Assembly (NCBI RefSeq): GCF_030580855.1
Contig: NZ_JAUQOP010000003.1
Coordinates: forward strand, 124,001 to 188,000
Source: Pseudomonas citrullilanati
GTDB lineage: Bacteria; Pseudomonadota; Gammaproteobacteria; Pseudomonadales; Pseudomonadaceae
DNA length: 64,000 nucleotides
Direction: 5' to 3'
The translations under genes were made by a program, and so were the position numbers. Shown piece by piece: positions 37,889-47,393 of the stretch; position 1 is the stretch's first letter, and every line of letters begins with the position of its first letter. A model generated the notes under the pieces. That model was not told the DNA's origin and made no database searches. It worked only from the letters and a program-made list of their open reading frames with translations.

Positions 37889-38653
37889 ATGAGAAGCATC
37901 GTCAAGGCCGTGAGCCTGAACAAATACTACGACCAGTACCACGCGCTCAAGGACATCAATATCGAAGTCGAGCAAGGTGAGGTGCTGTGCATCATCGGCC
38001 CGTCCGGCTCGGGCAAGAGCACCTTGCTGCGCTGCGTCAACCAACTGGAAAAGATCGACAAGGGCGGCCTCTGGGTCGACGGCGAGCTGGTGGGTTACCG
38101 CGTGGTCGGCAACAAGCTGCACGAACTCAACGAAACGCAGATTGCCCGCCAGCGCCTGGCCACGGGCATGGTGTTCCAGCGGTTCAACCTGTTCCCGCAC
38201 ATGACCGTGCTGCAGAACATCACCGAAGGCCCCTGCCAGGTGCTCAAGCGCTCGCCCAAGGAAGCCCACGAAGAGGCCCTGGAGTTGCTGGCCCGCGTCG
38301 GCCTGGCCGACAAGCGCAACAGCTACCCGATCGAACTGTCGGGCGGCCAGCAGCAACGGGTGGCGATCGCCCGCGCCCTGGCCATGCGCCCCAAGCTGAT
38401 GCTGTTCGATGAACCCACTTCGGCACTCGACCCGGAACTGGTCGGTGAGGTGCTGTCGGTGATGCGCAACCTGGCGCAGACCGGCATGACCATGATCGTC
38501 GTCACCCATGAACTGGGCTTCGCTCGCGAAGTGTCCAACCGCATGGTGTTCATGGACGGCGGGCAGATCGTGGAGGCTGGAAGCCCCGAAGAAATACTAA
38601 TAAGTCCGCAAAACCCACGCACCCAAAGCTTCATTTCTGCCGTTCGAACCTAA
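37889..38653 (+). CDS. Polar amino-acid ABC transporter ATPase
   Basis: A 254-residue GlnQ/HisP-type ATPase. It shows Walker [10 protein letters not shown] (about 37-45), the Q-loop [13 protein letters not shown], the signature LSGGQQQR, Walker [15 protein letters not shown] and the H-loop [10 protein letters not shown]. It lies 10 bp after the permease and 38 bp before the binding protein, forming a complete importer with them. Confidence 0.96.
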   Translation: MRSIVKAVSLNKYYDQYHALKDINIEVEQGEVLCIIGPSGSGKSTLLRCVNQLEKIDKGGLWVDGELVGYRVVGNKLHELNETQIARQRLATGMVFQRFNLFPHMTVLQNITEGPCQVLKRSPKEAHEEALELLARVGLADKRNSYPIELSGGQQQRVAIARALAMRPKLMLFDEPTSALDPELVGEVLSVMRNLAQTGMTMIVVTHELGFAREVSNRMVFMDGGQIVEAGSPEEILISPQNPRTQSFISAVRT

Positions 38654-38691
38654 GCGCCGGTTGGCGCCACAACACTCATAAGAGAACGACC

Positions 38692-39516
38692 ATGAAGAAC
38701 TTCGTTATTCCAGCAGTACTCGCCGGCCTGATGGCTTCCAGCGCCGGCTTCGCCGCGCCATTGCCCGCCAGCATCAAGGACAAGGGCGAGCTCGTTGTCG
38801 CGATCATGCCCAACTACCCGCCGATGGATTTCAAGGACCCGGCCACCAATACCCTGACGGGCCTGGACTACGACCTGGGCAATGCCCTGGCCGAACGCCT
38901 GGGGGTGAAGATCAAGTGGCAGGAAACCGGCTTCGAACAGATGATCAATGCGCTGACCACCGACCGCGTGGACATGGTGTTGTCCGGCATGACCGACACC
39001 GCCGAGCGCCAGGCCAGCGTGACCTTCGTCGACTACTTCACCAGCGGCCCGCAGTTCTACACCTTGCAGAAAAACAAGGACACCAACGAGATCACCGACC
39101 TGTGCAGCAAGAAAGTCGGCACCAGCCGTCGCACGACCTTCCCGGCGGAAATCGCCGAGTTCAGCAAGGCCCACTGCGAGGCCGCCGGCAAGCCGGCCAT
39201 CGTGGTCATCGGCACCGAAGGCTCGGCGGACGCCCGCGCGCAATTGCGCCAGAGCCGTATCGACGCCGCGATGCAAGGCAGCGAAACCTTGTCCTACCTG
39301 AAGACCCAGGAAAAAGACATGTACAAGACCGTCGGCCAGCCGATCTCCGTCCAGTTCTCCGGCATGGGCCTGAGCAAGAAGAAACCCGGGCTGAGCGAAG
39401 CGGTGAAGGACGCCTTGCAAAGCATGATCGACGACGGCAGCTACCAAGCCATCCTGAAGAAATGGGACCTGGAGATCGGCGCCATCAAGACGGTGACCAT
39501 CAACGCCGGCAAATAG
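38692..39516 (+). CDS. Polar amino-acid ABC transporter binding protein
   Basis: A 274-residue class II periplasmic binding protein with a signal peptide (cleavage near GFA-APL, about residue 20). The fold opens GELVVAIMPNYPPMDFKDP and shows LTGLDYDLGNALAERLGVKIKW, FEQMINALTTDRVDMVLSGMTDT and the ligand-binding R-x-x motif region GTSRRTTFPAEI. The ligand is unknown; the adjacent lyase suggests an N-substituted aspartate or related acid. Confidence 0.92.
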   Translation: MKNFVIPAVLAGLMASSAGFAAPLPASIKDKGELVVAIMPNYPPMDFKDPATNTLTGLDYDLGNALAERLGVKIKWQETGFEQMINALTTDRVDMVLSGMTDTAERQASVTFVDYFTSGPQFYTLQKNKDTNEITDLCSKKVGTSRRTTFPAEIAEFSKAHCEAAGKPAIVVIGTEGSADARAQLRQSRIDAAMQGSETLSYLKTQEKDMYKTVGQPISVQFSGMGLSKKKPGLSEAVKDALQSMIDDGSYQAILKKWDLEIGAIKTVTINAGK

Positions 39517-39547
39517 ACGCGACGCCCCGTGGCAGTCGGCCCGCCGC

Positions 39548-39702
39548 TTTCGCGAGCGGGCTCGCTCCCACCGGTTCTGAAGCGCCTGCAAAACCCTGCC
39601 CCCACCCAAGGCCCGGGGTGGGCGCGAGCCTGCTCGCGAAGACGGCTGCCCAGTCGACAGGGGCAGGCTGATCCAACGCCTTCGTGAGCAGACTCGCTCC
39701 AC
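39548..39702. repeat. REP elements
   Basis: Three REP copies lie in the 230-bp gap after the binding protein: one at 39548-39571, and a facing pair at 39618-39645 and 39678-39702. They probably separate the transporter transcript from the downstream hydrolase genes or stabilise its 3' end. Confidence 0.75.
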
Positions 39703-39746
39703 AACGGACCCTGCGGGGGTGACTCATCAACGGTTGGAGCGCAACG

Positions 39747-40595
39747 ATGCCTGCCTCATCCCGACCCACCTGGCCTACGCCCTACAAGGCCTGCCTGGCC
39801 CTGGCCTTCGACCTCGACGGCCCGACCGGCGACGCCATGCTCGACGGCTCGATCTGGCGCAAGCCCGAGTATTTCGGTTTCGGTGGCTACGGCCCGTTCC
39901 GCGCGCTGCCGCGCCTGCTTGACCTGCTCGACGCGTTCCGGATCCCGACGACGTTCTTCGTCCCGGCCTGGGTCGTGGAGAATTGGCCCAGGCAGTGCCA
40001 GGCGATTGTCGAGCGCGGGCACGAGGTGGCGTACCACGGCTACCAACACGAATCCTTCTACGCCCTGACGCTGGACCAGCAAAAGGACGTGATGCAGCGC
40101 TCCCGCGAGGTGTTCCACCAGCACCTGAACATCCGCGCCGAAGGCTTTCGCACCCCCTCCGGCGACTGGCGCGCCGAGACCCCGGCCATGTTGGTGGAGG
40201 CTGGAGTCCGCTACTCCAGCAGCATGCGCGGCGATGACCGGCCCTACCTGGTCAACGTCCCGGGTTTCGACACGCCGCTGGTGGAGATCCCCGGCCGCTG
40301 GGAAATGGACGACTATGCCTCCCTCGCCTACACCCGCGCGCCAAACTTTCCTTCCGGGCTGGACCGCACCGCCAGCTACGCGCTGACCCTGGACAACTGG
40401 TGCCGCGAATACGACGGCGCCATGGCCGAAGGCTTGTGCCTGACCACCCTGTTCCACCCCAAGATCATCGGCAAGCCGGGACGCATCCTCTTGCTGGAAA
40501 AACTCTTCGAACACATGCGCCAGCGTGACGACGTGTGGTTCGCCACCTGCCGCGACGTCGCCCGGTGGTGGCTCAAGGAGCATCACCATGGTTGA
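39747..40595 (+). CDS. NodB-fold hydrolase (polysaccharide deacetylase/cyclic imidase family)
   Basis: A 282-residue metal-dependent hydrolase. The first metal aspartate lies in LAFDLDGPT (about 18-26), and the two metal histidines in YHGYQHES (about 99-106). RTPSGDWR and LTTLFHPKIIGKPGR complete the active-site motifs. The form resembles HpPgdA, PuuE allantoinase and the Pseudomonas cyclic-imide hydrolase more than cell-wall deacetylases, and there is no signal peptide. In this catabolic island an amide or imide of a small dicarboxylic amino acid is a plausible substrate. It overlaps the next gene by 8 bp. Confidence 0.85.
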   Translation: MPASSRPTWPTPYKACLALAFDLDGPTGDAMLDGSIWRKPEYFGFGGYGPFRALPRLLDLLDAFRIPTTFFVPAWVVENWPRQCQAIVERGHEVAYHGYQHESFYALTLDQQKDVMQRSREVFHQHLNIRAEGFRTPSGDWRAETPAMLVEAGVRYSSSMRGDDRPYLVNVPGFDTPLVEIPGRWEMDDYASLAYTRAPNFPSGLDRTASYALTLDNWCREYDGAMAEGLCLTTLFHPKIIGKPGRILLLEKLFEHMRQRDDVWFATCRDVARWWLKEHHHG

Positions 40596-41475
40596 TTCCA
40601 GTGTCTGGCCCGATGGCTACCGCTGCGCAGTGGTCGTGACCGTCGACTACAACGACATCCACGGCATCCTCACCCAGGCGCCCGAAGTCGCCGGGCGGGA
40701 CAAGACCCTGTCGGTCTGGCGCTACGGCAGCCAGCGCGGCGTGGAGCGGCTGCTCGGTCTGCTGGCGGAATTGGGGATCGCCAGCACCTGGTGCATTCCC
40801 GGGATTGTCGCCGAGCAGAACCCCGGGCATGTCCAGGCGATCCAGGCCGGCGGCCATGAAATCGCCTGCGCCGGCTATCGCCATCAGGACTACGACAGAC
40901 TTTCCCTGGCCGAGCAAAGCGCCGACATCGGCAACGGCTGCGACGCCCTCGCCGCGCTGACCGGCCAGCGCCCGGTGGGGTTCCGGATCCCGGCGGGCAA
41001 TGGCGCGCCAGGCTTCAGCGAAGCGTTGCGCGCCCTGGGCATCCGCTGGTCTTCGTCGTGGCGCGGCGATGACCTGCCCTTCGCGCACCCCACGGCACCG
41101 GAGGTGATCGAGCTGCCGCTGCACTACGAGTTGGAAGACGAACCGTATTTCGCCTTCAACCTCAGCCCCGCGGTGCCGCCGGCGCAATCGCGGATTGCCG
41201 CCTACAGCCACACCTTGGGCAACCTGCAGATGGACTTTGCCGGTTTCCATCGGTTCGGACTCTGCTACGTACTGCGCCTGCACCCGGAAGTCATCGCCAC
41301 GCCGGGTCGCATCGGCGTGTTGCGCGAGTTGCTGGAAGGCATCCAGCAGCATCCGGACGCCTGGATCGCCACGGCGGGCGAAGTCGCCCGATGGTGGGCC
41401 GATTCCCGGGTGCCGTTGCCGCAGGATCACCCGGCGGCAGTGTACGAACGCCATTACCGGGACTACGGGGTATGA
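40588..41475 (+). CDS. Second NodB-fold protein with one metal histidine missing
   Basis: A 295-residue paralogue of the preceding gene with the same ending (EVARWWADSR against DVARWWLKEH). It keeps the early aspartate region (VTVDYND), GFRIPAGNG and the late LRLHPEVIATPGR. The HGYxH metal motif reads CAGYRHQD, so the first histidine is alanine. It may be catalytically weak, use a different metal geometry or act as a partner subunit. The ATG at 40588 overlaps the previous stop and its own stop overlaps the next start (ATGA), so production of all three is coupled. Confidence 0.82.
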   Translation: MVDSSVWPDGYRCAVVVTVDYNDIHGILTQAPEVAGRDKTLSVWRYGSQRGVERLLGLLAELGIASTWCIPGIVAEQNPGHVQAIQAGGHEIACAGYRHQDYDRLSLAEQSADIGNGCDALAALTGQRPVGFRIPAGNGAPGFSEALRALGIRWSSSWRGDDLPFAHPTAPEVIELPLHYELEDEPYFAFNLSPAVPPAQSRIAAYSHTLGNLQMDFAGFHRFGLCYVLRLHPEVIATPGRIGVLRELLEGIQQHPDAWIATAGEVARWWADSRVPLPQDHPAAVYERHYRDYGV

Positions 41476-42842
41476 GCGCCGTCCATCCCGCCCACGGCAC
41501 GGCCATGGAGCGCCTGGCTCGGTTCTGCGTCGAGACCCGTTTCGAGGACCTGCCGCCGGCCCTGGTGGCACAGGCCAAGCGGCACATCCTCGACACCTTC
41601 GGTGCGAGCCTCGCCGGCGCCGGCAGCGAGGTGGCGCGCCAGGCCCGGTCGGTGTTCGCCGGCGACACCGGCCACACGCAAGTGTGGGGCACCGATTGGC
41701 GCGTCGGCACCGCTCAAGCGGCGCTGCTCAACGGCATTGCCGCCCATGCCCTGGAACTGGATGACACCGGAGGCTGCGATCATTCCGGCGCCGTCGTGCT
41801 ACCGGCGGCGATGGCGGCGGTGTCGATGGCCGGACGCGCGGTGAACGGGCAAGCATTCATCGCTGCCGTCATCATCGGCTACGACATCGGCCGGCGCGTG
41901 CTGGAAGCCTGTGGCGGTTACTCGGCGCACAACGGCGCTGGCTGGCATTCCACGGCCACCTGCGGGGTGTTTGGCGCCGCGGCCGCCAGCGCACGGATCC
42001 TGGGCCTGGATGCCGCGCAAACCCTGTCGGCCCTGGGTATCGCCGGCAGTTTCAGCGGCGGGCTCTGGGCGTTCATCCATGACGGTTCCCAGAGCAAGAA
42101 GCTCCACAGCGGTCGTGCGGCCGAAGGTGGCCTGCTGGCCGCGCGGTTCGCCCAGCGAGGCATCAGCGGGCCAAGCCAGTTGTTCGACGACGTCTGGGGC
42201 GGTTTTCTCAAGACCCTGGCTGCCGAAACCGCCGTGCCCGAGGCGCTGGATCAAGACCTCGGCCAGGTCTGGAAACTCGCCCGCTGCTCGATCAAGCCTT
42301 ACGCCGCTTGCCGTGGCACGCATTCGGCAATCGATGCGCTGGGCCTGCTGCTGACGCACTTGCAGATTGGCGCCGAGCAGGTCGAGGACGTCCAGGTCTC
42401 CCTGTGCGGGTTGCTCCAGGACATGTGTGGCGGCCAAGGGGTCGCCAGCCTGGCAGCGGCACAGATGAGCTTGCGCTACGCCCTCGCCGCGCGACTGGTG
42501 CTGGGCCATTGTCGGCTGGACGCCTACGACGATGCCCGGCGCAGCGATCCGCGCATCGCCCGGTGGCTGTCGCGGATACGGCTGGACGTGGACCCGCTGC
42601 TGTCCGAGGATGGCGAGCCGGTCGTGACGGTGCGGACCCTGGACGGCCGACAGGCGAGCCTGTGCGTCGACGTCCCGTTGGGCGCGCCCGGCAACCCGCT
42701 GAGCGATGAGGCCCTGGAGGAGAAGTTCTTAAGCCTGGCCGCACGGACGATAGCGCCACGCCAAGCGCAGGCGCTGCTGGCGCAGGTGCAAAGGTTGGAG
42801 ACGCTGGAATCGGTGGCGGCGCTGGAACGGTGCCTGGCATGA
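41472..42842 (+). CDS. MmgE/PrpD family protein
   Basis: A 456-residue protein of the MmgE/PrpD fold (2-methylcitrate dehydratase, cis-aconitate decarboxylase and iminodisuccinate epimerase are members). Landmarks are LNGIAAHALELDDTGG (about 95-110), GYDIGRRVLEACG, the basic SQSKKLHSGRAAEGGLLAA stretch (about 203-221) and CSIKPYAACRGTHSAIDA. It is coupled by ATGA to the second NodB protein and followed 13 bp later by an MFS gene. With an ArgH-like lyase in the same island, the epimerase activity known from iminodisuccinate degradation is the most attractive guess. Confidence 0.87.
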   Translation: MSAVHPAHGTAMERLARFCVETRFEDLPPALVAQAKRHILDTFGASLAGAGSEVARQARSVFAGDTGHTQVWGTDWRVGTAQAALLNGIAAHALELDDTGGCDHSGAVVLPAAMAAVSMAGRAVNGQAFIAAVIIGYDIGRRVLEACGGYSAHNGAGWHSTATCGVFGAAAASARILGLDAAQTLSALGIAGSFSGGLWAFIHDGSQSKKLHSGRAAEGGLLAARFAQRGISGPSQLFDDVWGGFLKTLAAETAVPEALDQDLGQVWKLARCSIKPYAACRGTHSAIDALGLLLTHLQIGAEQVEDVQVSLCGLLQDMCGGQGVASLAAAQMSLRYALAARLVLGHCRLDAYDDARRSDPRIARWLSRIRLDVDPLLSEDGEPVVTVRTLDGRQASLCVDVPLGAPGNPLSDEALEEKFLSLAARTIAPRQAQALLAQVQRLETLESVAALERCLA

Positions 42843-42855
42843 CCTGGCGAACGAC

Positions 42856-44085
42856 ATGGATGCCCTCGAACATCATCGAAACCTGAATAAGGACATTTGC
42901 CTCACCGTGGCCACTTACTCCCTCGTCATTCGCCGGTTGATGATCTGCTCGCTGACCATCGTCGTCAGCCGCGCCATCACCAGCCCGTTGCTCACATTGT
43001 TCCTGAGCAACAAACTCGGCCTCGATCAACAGGACGTCGGCCTGCTGCTGGGCATCGCGGTGTTCATTGCCACTTTGCTGGCGCTGTACGGCGGCTACAT
43101 CATCGACCGGTTGGAAAAACGCCGGCTGTTGATCCTCGCCATGCTCTCCAGCGCCATCGGCTTCGTCCTGCTGACCTTCGCCAACAACCTCTACCTGACC
43201 ACCGCCACCCTGGTCGTCACCGAAACCGCCTCGGCGCTGTTCCTGATCGGCTCGAAGGCGATCCTCAGCGAGCACCTGCCCGTGGGCCAGCGGGCCAAGG
43301 CGTTCTCTTTGCGCTACACCCTGACCAACATTGGCTACGCCACCGGGCCGATGCTCGGCGTGGTGATCGCCGGGGTGTATCCGAGCGCGCCATTCCTGAT
43401 CGCGGGCGGCATTGCCTTCCTCAGTATTTTCCTGATGAGTGGCATCGCCAAGGACGCCGTGCAGGTGCCCGCCATCGGCCAGCCCCAGAGTTTCCTGAAG
43501 ACCCTGACGACCCTGAAGAACGACCGCACCTTGATCATGTTCACCTGCGGCTGCCTGTTCAACACCGTGGTCCACGGGCGATTCACCCTGTACCTGTCGC
43601 AATACCTGCTGGTGACCCAGGACGCCAAGCGCGCCCTGGAAACCATGGCCGCCCTGCTCGCCTGCAACGCCATCAGCGTGATCCTACTGCAATACCAGGT
43701 CGGCCGGTTTCTCAAGCGCGAGCAGCTGCGTTACTGGATCGCCGGCGGCACCAGCCTGTTCATCCTCGGCTTGATCGGCTTCAGCCTGGCCGATGGCTGG
43801 GTGAGCTGGTGCGTGGCGATGTTCATCTTCACCCTCGGCGAAATGATCATCTACCCGGCGGAATTTCTGTTCGTCGACACCCTGGCCCCGGAACCCCTGC
43901 GGGGCAGCTACTACGGCGCGCAGAACCTCGCGGCCCTGGGCGGCGCCCTGAGCCCGGTGATCTGCGGTTTCCTGCTGATGCACACCCCGGCGCCCACCAT
44001 GTTCTACGCCCTGTGCGCCTTGACGGCGATGGGGGGATCGCTGTGCTACCTGGCCGGTCGACGGGTGGCGATCATGAGCCAGTAG
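42856..44085 (+). CDS. MFS transporter of the lyase island
   Basis: A 409-residue membrane protein with about 12 hydrophobic segments and a loop 2-3 motif (GYIIDRLEKRRLL, about residues 76-88). It begins 13 bp after the MmgE/PrpD stop and ends the collinear run. A start at GTG 42908 is possible, since the first 17 residues are polar. It could import an alternative substrate or export a by-product. Confidence 0.85.
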   Translation: MDALEHHRNLNKDICLTVATYSLVIRRLMICSLTIVVSRAITSPLLTLFLSNKLGLDQQDVGLLLGIAVFIATLLALYGGYIIDRLEKRRLLILAMLSSAIGFVLLTFANNLYLTTATLVVTETASALFLIGSKAILSEHLPVGQRAKAFSLRYTLTNIGYATGPMLGVVIAGVYPSAPFLIAGGIAFLSIFLMSGIAKDAVQVPAIGQPQSFLKTLTTLKNDRTLIMFTCGCLFNTVVHGRFTLYLSQYLLVTQDAKRALETMAALLACNAISVILLQYQVGRFLKREQLRYWIAGGTSLFILGLIGFSLADGWVSWCVAMFIFTLGEMIIYPAEFLFVDTLAPEPLRGSYYGAQNLAALGGALSPVICGFLLMHTPAPTMFYALCALTAMGGSLCYLAGRRVAIMSQ

Positions 44086-44098
44086 GAACGGCTCGCCC

Positions 44099-44190
44099 TT
44101 TTCGCGAGCAGGCTCGCTCCCACACGGAACCTTAGGCGTGCGCTGGATCGGTGGCACTCGGGAAAATGTGGGAGCGAGCCTGCTCGCGAA
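44099..44190. repeat. REP pair between convergent genes
   Basis: Two facing REP copies, tttcgcgagcaggctcgctc at 44099-44118 and gtgggagcgagcctgctcgc at 44168-44187, lie between the convergent MFS and ydiJ genes. They form a REPIN and may act as the transcript end for both. Confidence 0.8.
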
Positions 44191-44206
44191 CTTGCAGGCC
44201 CACGGC

Positions 44207-47200
44207 TCAGCCGACCTTGCGCGCCTGCCCCAGCAACACCTGCTCCAGCACCACCTCCAACGGGTGACGCAGTTGCTTGTCCGCCAGGCGCTTCACCTGG
44301 CTGCGGCAGGAATAACCCGTCGCCAGGGCTTCGCCTTCCTTGTCCAGCTTGTCGGCCCATGACTGCTCGAAAATGGTCCGCGAGCTGTCCTGGTTGCGGA
44401 CCTCATGCCCGTAGGTGCCGGACATGCCGCAGCAGCCGGTGGCCTCGGTCACCAGCTTGAGCCCCAGCTTGGCGAACACGGTTTGCCATTGGGCCGTGCT
44501 GGCGGGCACGTTGGTCTTTTCGGTGCAGTGCGCCAGCAGGCGGAACGTCCGCGCCACGGGTGCCGCCTCCTGCGCCACGGCATCCACCAGCCATTCCTGG
44601 GGCAGCAGGACGTTCGGGCACCCGTCGAGCCCCGGCACCTTCTGATATTCCTGGCGATAGACCAGGGTCATGGCCGGGTCGAGGCCCACCAAGGGCACCG
44701 CGCAGTCGGCCAGGGCCTTGAGCTGGGTGGCATTGCGGATCGCCGCCTGGTTGAAGGCACCGAGGAAACCCTGCACGTGCAACGGTTTGCCGTTGGCACT
44801 GTAGGGCGCCAGGAAAACCCGGTAGCCCAGGCGATGGGCCAACTCGATGAAAGCGCCGAGCAACGGTGTCTCGAAGTAACGGGTGAAGGCGTCCTGCACC
44901 AGCACCACGCTGCGCTCGCGTTGCGCGGGGGTCAGCTCGCGCAGCGCGGGCACGCTGGCGACGGCGACCCGGCATCGATTCAAGGTGGCCTGGAGGTTGT
45001 AGCGGCTGATCAGCGGGCTGTCGACCATGCCGACCTGGCGCGCGAGCAGCCGGCTCAGCCACTTGGAGCCCATCACCGCGTTGTACAGGCCCGGCGCGTA
45101 GGCCATGTAGGGCACGGTGAATTCCAGCGAGCCGATGAGGTAGTCCCGCAGCGGCCGTTGATAGCGGCCATGGTAGAGCTGCAGGAAACGCGAGCGGAAT
45201 TCCGGCACGTTGACCTTGACCGGGCACTGCCCCGCGCAGGATTTGCAGGCCAGGCAGCCGGCCATGGCGTCGTAGACCTCGTGGGAGAAGTCCGCCGCGC
45301 CCTGGGACCGTGCGCGGTTGTTGCGCAACCGCGTCGGCAAGCCTTTGAGCCAGGATGCACCGTCGCGCGCCGCTTCCAGCACGTCGACATTGGCCGCTCC
45401 CTGCAGGCGCAGCCACTCGCGCATCAGCGATGCCCGGCCCTTGGGAGAATGCTGGCGCTCGCGGGTGGCCTTCCACGAGGGGCACATGGCGTCGTCGGGG
45501 TCGAAGTTGTAGCAGGCGCCGTTGCCATTGCAGTGCATGGCGGTGCCGTAGCTTTGCCAGACGCGCTCGTCGATCTGCCGATCCAGCTCACCGCGCAAGG
45601 TCACTTCGTTGACCTTGAGCAAGCCTTCGCTGGCTTGCGGTGGCGTGCAGATCTTGCCGGGGTTGAACTGGTTGTAGGGGTCGAACGCACCCTTGAGCGA
45701 TTGCAGCGCCGGGTACAGTTCGCCAAAGAACGCCGGCACATATTCCGAGCGCAGGCCCTTGCCATGCTCGCCCCAGAGCAAGCCACCGTAGCGCTGGGTG
45801 AGCTCGGCCACGGCGTCGGAAATCGGCTTGACCAGCGCGGCCTGGGCCGGGTCCTTCATGTCCAGGGCCGGACGCACGTGCAACACGCCGGCATCGACGT
45901 GGCCGAACATGCCGTAGCTCAAGCCGTGGCTGTCCAGCAGCGCGCGGAACTCGGCGATGTAGTCGGCCAGGCGCTCCGGCGGCACCGCCGTGTCCTCGAC
46001 GAACGGCTGCGGACGAACCTCGCCCTCGACGTTGCCCAGCAAACCCACCGAGCGCTTGCGCATGGCGTAGACGCGGTTCACCGCCCCGGCGCCTTCGGCC
46101 AGGGTGTGGCCCAGGCGCTCGATGGTCTTGTCGTCTTGCAGGTGGGCCACGAAGGCCGCGACGCGGGCGTTCACCTGCGCGGCATCATCGCCGCTGAATT
46201 CCACCAGGTTGATGCCCAGGGTCGGTCGCTCGGGATCCGCCGGGAAGTATTCGGCAACGCTGTGCCAGACGATGTCCTTCATCGCCAGCATCAGCACCCG
46301 GGAATCCACCGTCTCGATCGACAGCGGCTCATGGGCCAGCAGCGCGTTGGCGTCCCGCAGGGCATCCATGAAGCTGCCGTAGCGCACGTTCACCAGCACC
46401 GAGTAGTGGGGAATCGGCAGCACGTTGAGCTTGGCCTCGACCACGAAGCCCAGCGAACCTTCGGCACCGCAGAGCACGCTGTTGAGGTTGAAGCGCCCCT
46501 GTTCGTCACGCAGGTGGGCCAGGTCGTAGCCGGTCAGGCAGCGGTTGAGCTTGGGGAACACCGACTCGATCAGGTCGGCCTGGGTGTCGTGGATCTGCCG
46601 TGCGGTGCGGTACACCTCGCCGATACGCCCGGGCGCCTCGCAGGCCAGCGCCAGGTCGGCGTCGGACAGCGGCTGGCTGTGCAGGCGCTCACCACCGAGC
46701 AGCACGCTGTGCAGTTCCAGCACGTGATCGCGGGTCTTGCCGTAGGTGCAACTGCCCTGGCCGCTGGCGTCGGTGTTGATCATGCCGCCCACGGTGGCGC
46801 GGTTGGACGTGGACAGCTCCGGGGCAAAGAACAACCCGTGGGGCTTGAGCGCGGCGTTGAGCTGGTCCTTGACCACGCCCGCCTGCACCCGCACCCAGCG
46901 TTCGGCCACGTTGATTTCGAGGATGGTATTCATGTGCCGCGACAGGTCGACCACGATGCCGTCGGTGAGCGACTGGCCGTTGGTCCCGGTGCCTCCGCCC
47001 CGGGGCGTCAGCCTGATCTGGTGAAAGCGCGGCTCGGCCATCAGGCGGGCGATGCGCGCGACATCGTCGGCGTCCAGGGGGAAGACCGCGGCTTGCGGCA
47101 GGCGCTGGTAGATCGAGTTGTCGGTCGCCAGCACGGTGCGGGTGGCGTAGTCGGCGCTCAGATGGCCGCGAAAGCCGCTGGCGCGCAGGGCCTCGAGAAA

Positions 47201-47248
47201 TTCCGGATAGCGGGCCGCAGGAGCAACGGACGGCAGTTGGGCGATCAT
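44207..47248 (-). CDS. ydiJ: YdiJ-type FAD and Fe-S dehydrogenase (probable D-2-hydroxyglutarate dehydrogenase)
   Basis: A 1013-residue fusion. The N-terminal FAD-binding PCMH domain (about 45-270) contains TPRGGGTGTNGQSL and DASGQGSCTYGKTRDHV. An FAD-linked oxidase C-domain follows (about 280-540, with GEHGKGLRSEYV). The two-cluster ferredoxin region has CNGNGACYNFDPDDAMCPSWKATRE and CLACKSCAGQCPVKV, and the C-terminal cysteine-rich domain has EATGCCGMSGTYGHE. Length and order match E. coli YdiJ. Relatives oxidise D-2-hydroxyacids, especially D-2-hydroxyglutarate, and pass electrons to the respiratory chain. AGAGG precedes the ATG. It is divergent from a LysR gene. Confidence 0.9.
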   Translation of the reverse strand: MIAQLPSVAPAARYPEFLEALRASGFRGHLSADYATRTVLATDNSIYQRLPQAAVFPLDADDVARIARLMAEPRFHQIRLTPRGGGTGTNGQSLTDGIVVDLSRHMNTILEINVAERWVRVQAGVVKDQLNAALKPHGLFFAPELSTSNRATVGGMINTDASGQGSCTYGKTRDHVLELHSVLLGGERLHSQPLSDADLALACEAPGRIGEVYRTARQIHDTQADLIESVFPKLNRCLTGYDLAHLRDEQGRFNLNSVLCGAEGSLGFVVEAKLNVLPIPHYSVLVNVRYGSFMDALRDANALLAHEPLSIETVDSRVLMLAMKDIVWHSVAEYFPADPERPTLGINLVEFSGDDAAQVNARVAAFVAHLQDDKTIERLGHTLAEGAGAVNRVYAMRKRSVGLLGNVEGEVRPQPFVEDTAVPPERLADYIAEFRALLDSHGLSYGMFGHVDAGVLHVRPALDMKDPAQAALVKPISDAVAELTQRYGGLLWGEHGKGLRSEYVPAFFGELYPALQSLKGAFDPYNQFNPGKICTPPQASEGLLKVNEVTLRGELDRQIDERVWQSYGTAMHCNGNGACYNFDPDDAMCPSWKATRERQHSPKGRASLMREWLRLQGAANVDVLEAARDGASWLKGLPTRLRNNRARSQGAADFSHEVYDAMAGCLACKSCAGQCPVKVNVPEFRSRFLQLYHGRYQRPLRDYLIGSLEFTVPYMAYAPGLYNAVMGSKWLSRLLARQVGMVDSPLISRYNLQATLNRCRVAVASVPALRELTPAQRERSVVLVQDAFTRYFETPLLGAFIELAHRLGYRVFLAPYSANGKPLHVQGFLGAFNQAAIRNATQLKALADCAVPLVGLDPAMTLVYRQEYQKVPGLDGCPNVLLPQEWLVDAVAQEAAPVARTFRLLAHCTEKTNVPASTAQWQTVFAKLGLKLVTEATGCCGMSGTYGHEVRNQDSSRTIFEQSWADKLDKEGEALATGYSCRSQVKRLADKQLRHPLEVVLEQVLLGQARKVG

Positions 47249-47393
47249 TTAACGGCCTCTTGGGGGAGCTAATCACGTAATACTTGTCGCCGGCGCATGA
47301 ATAGGTCAGGCTCGGACCAGCATTTCAGCATGTTCCCTCAGGCTACGCGGCCAGACAAACGGATAATCGTGCCGCTATCGATGACTTTTCTGA

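Noticed and set aside
44405..47272. A 955-codon open frame opposite ydiJ, and similar long frames opposite the NIS synthetase (3976-6312) and receptor (8816-11023)
   Set aside because: They mirror real genes with strong motifs on the other strand; high third-position GC keeps the antisense frame open. Their composition (Gln, His, Arg, Gly) is that of shadow frames.
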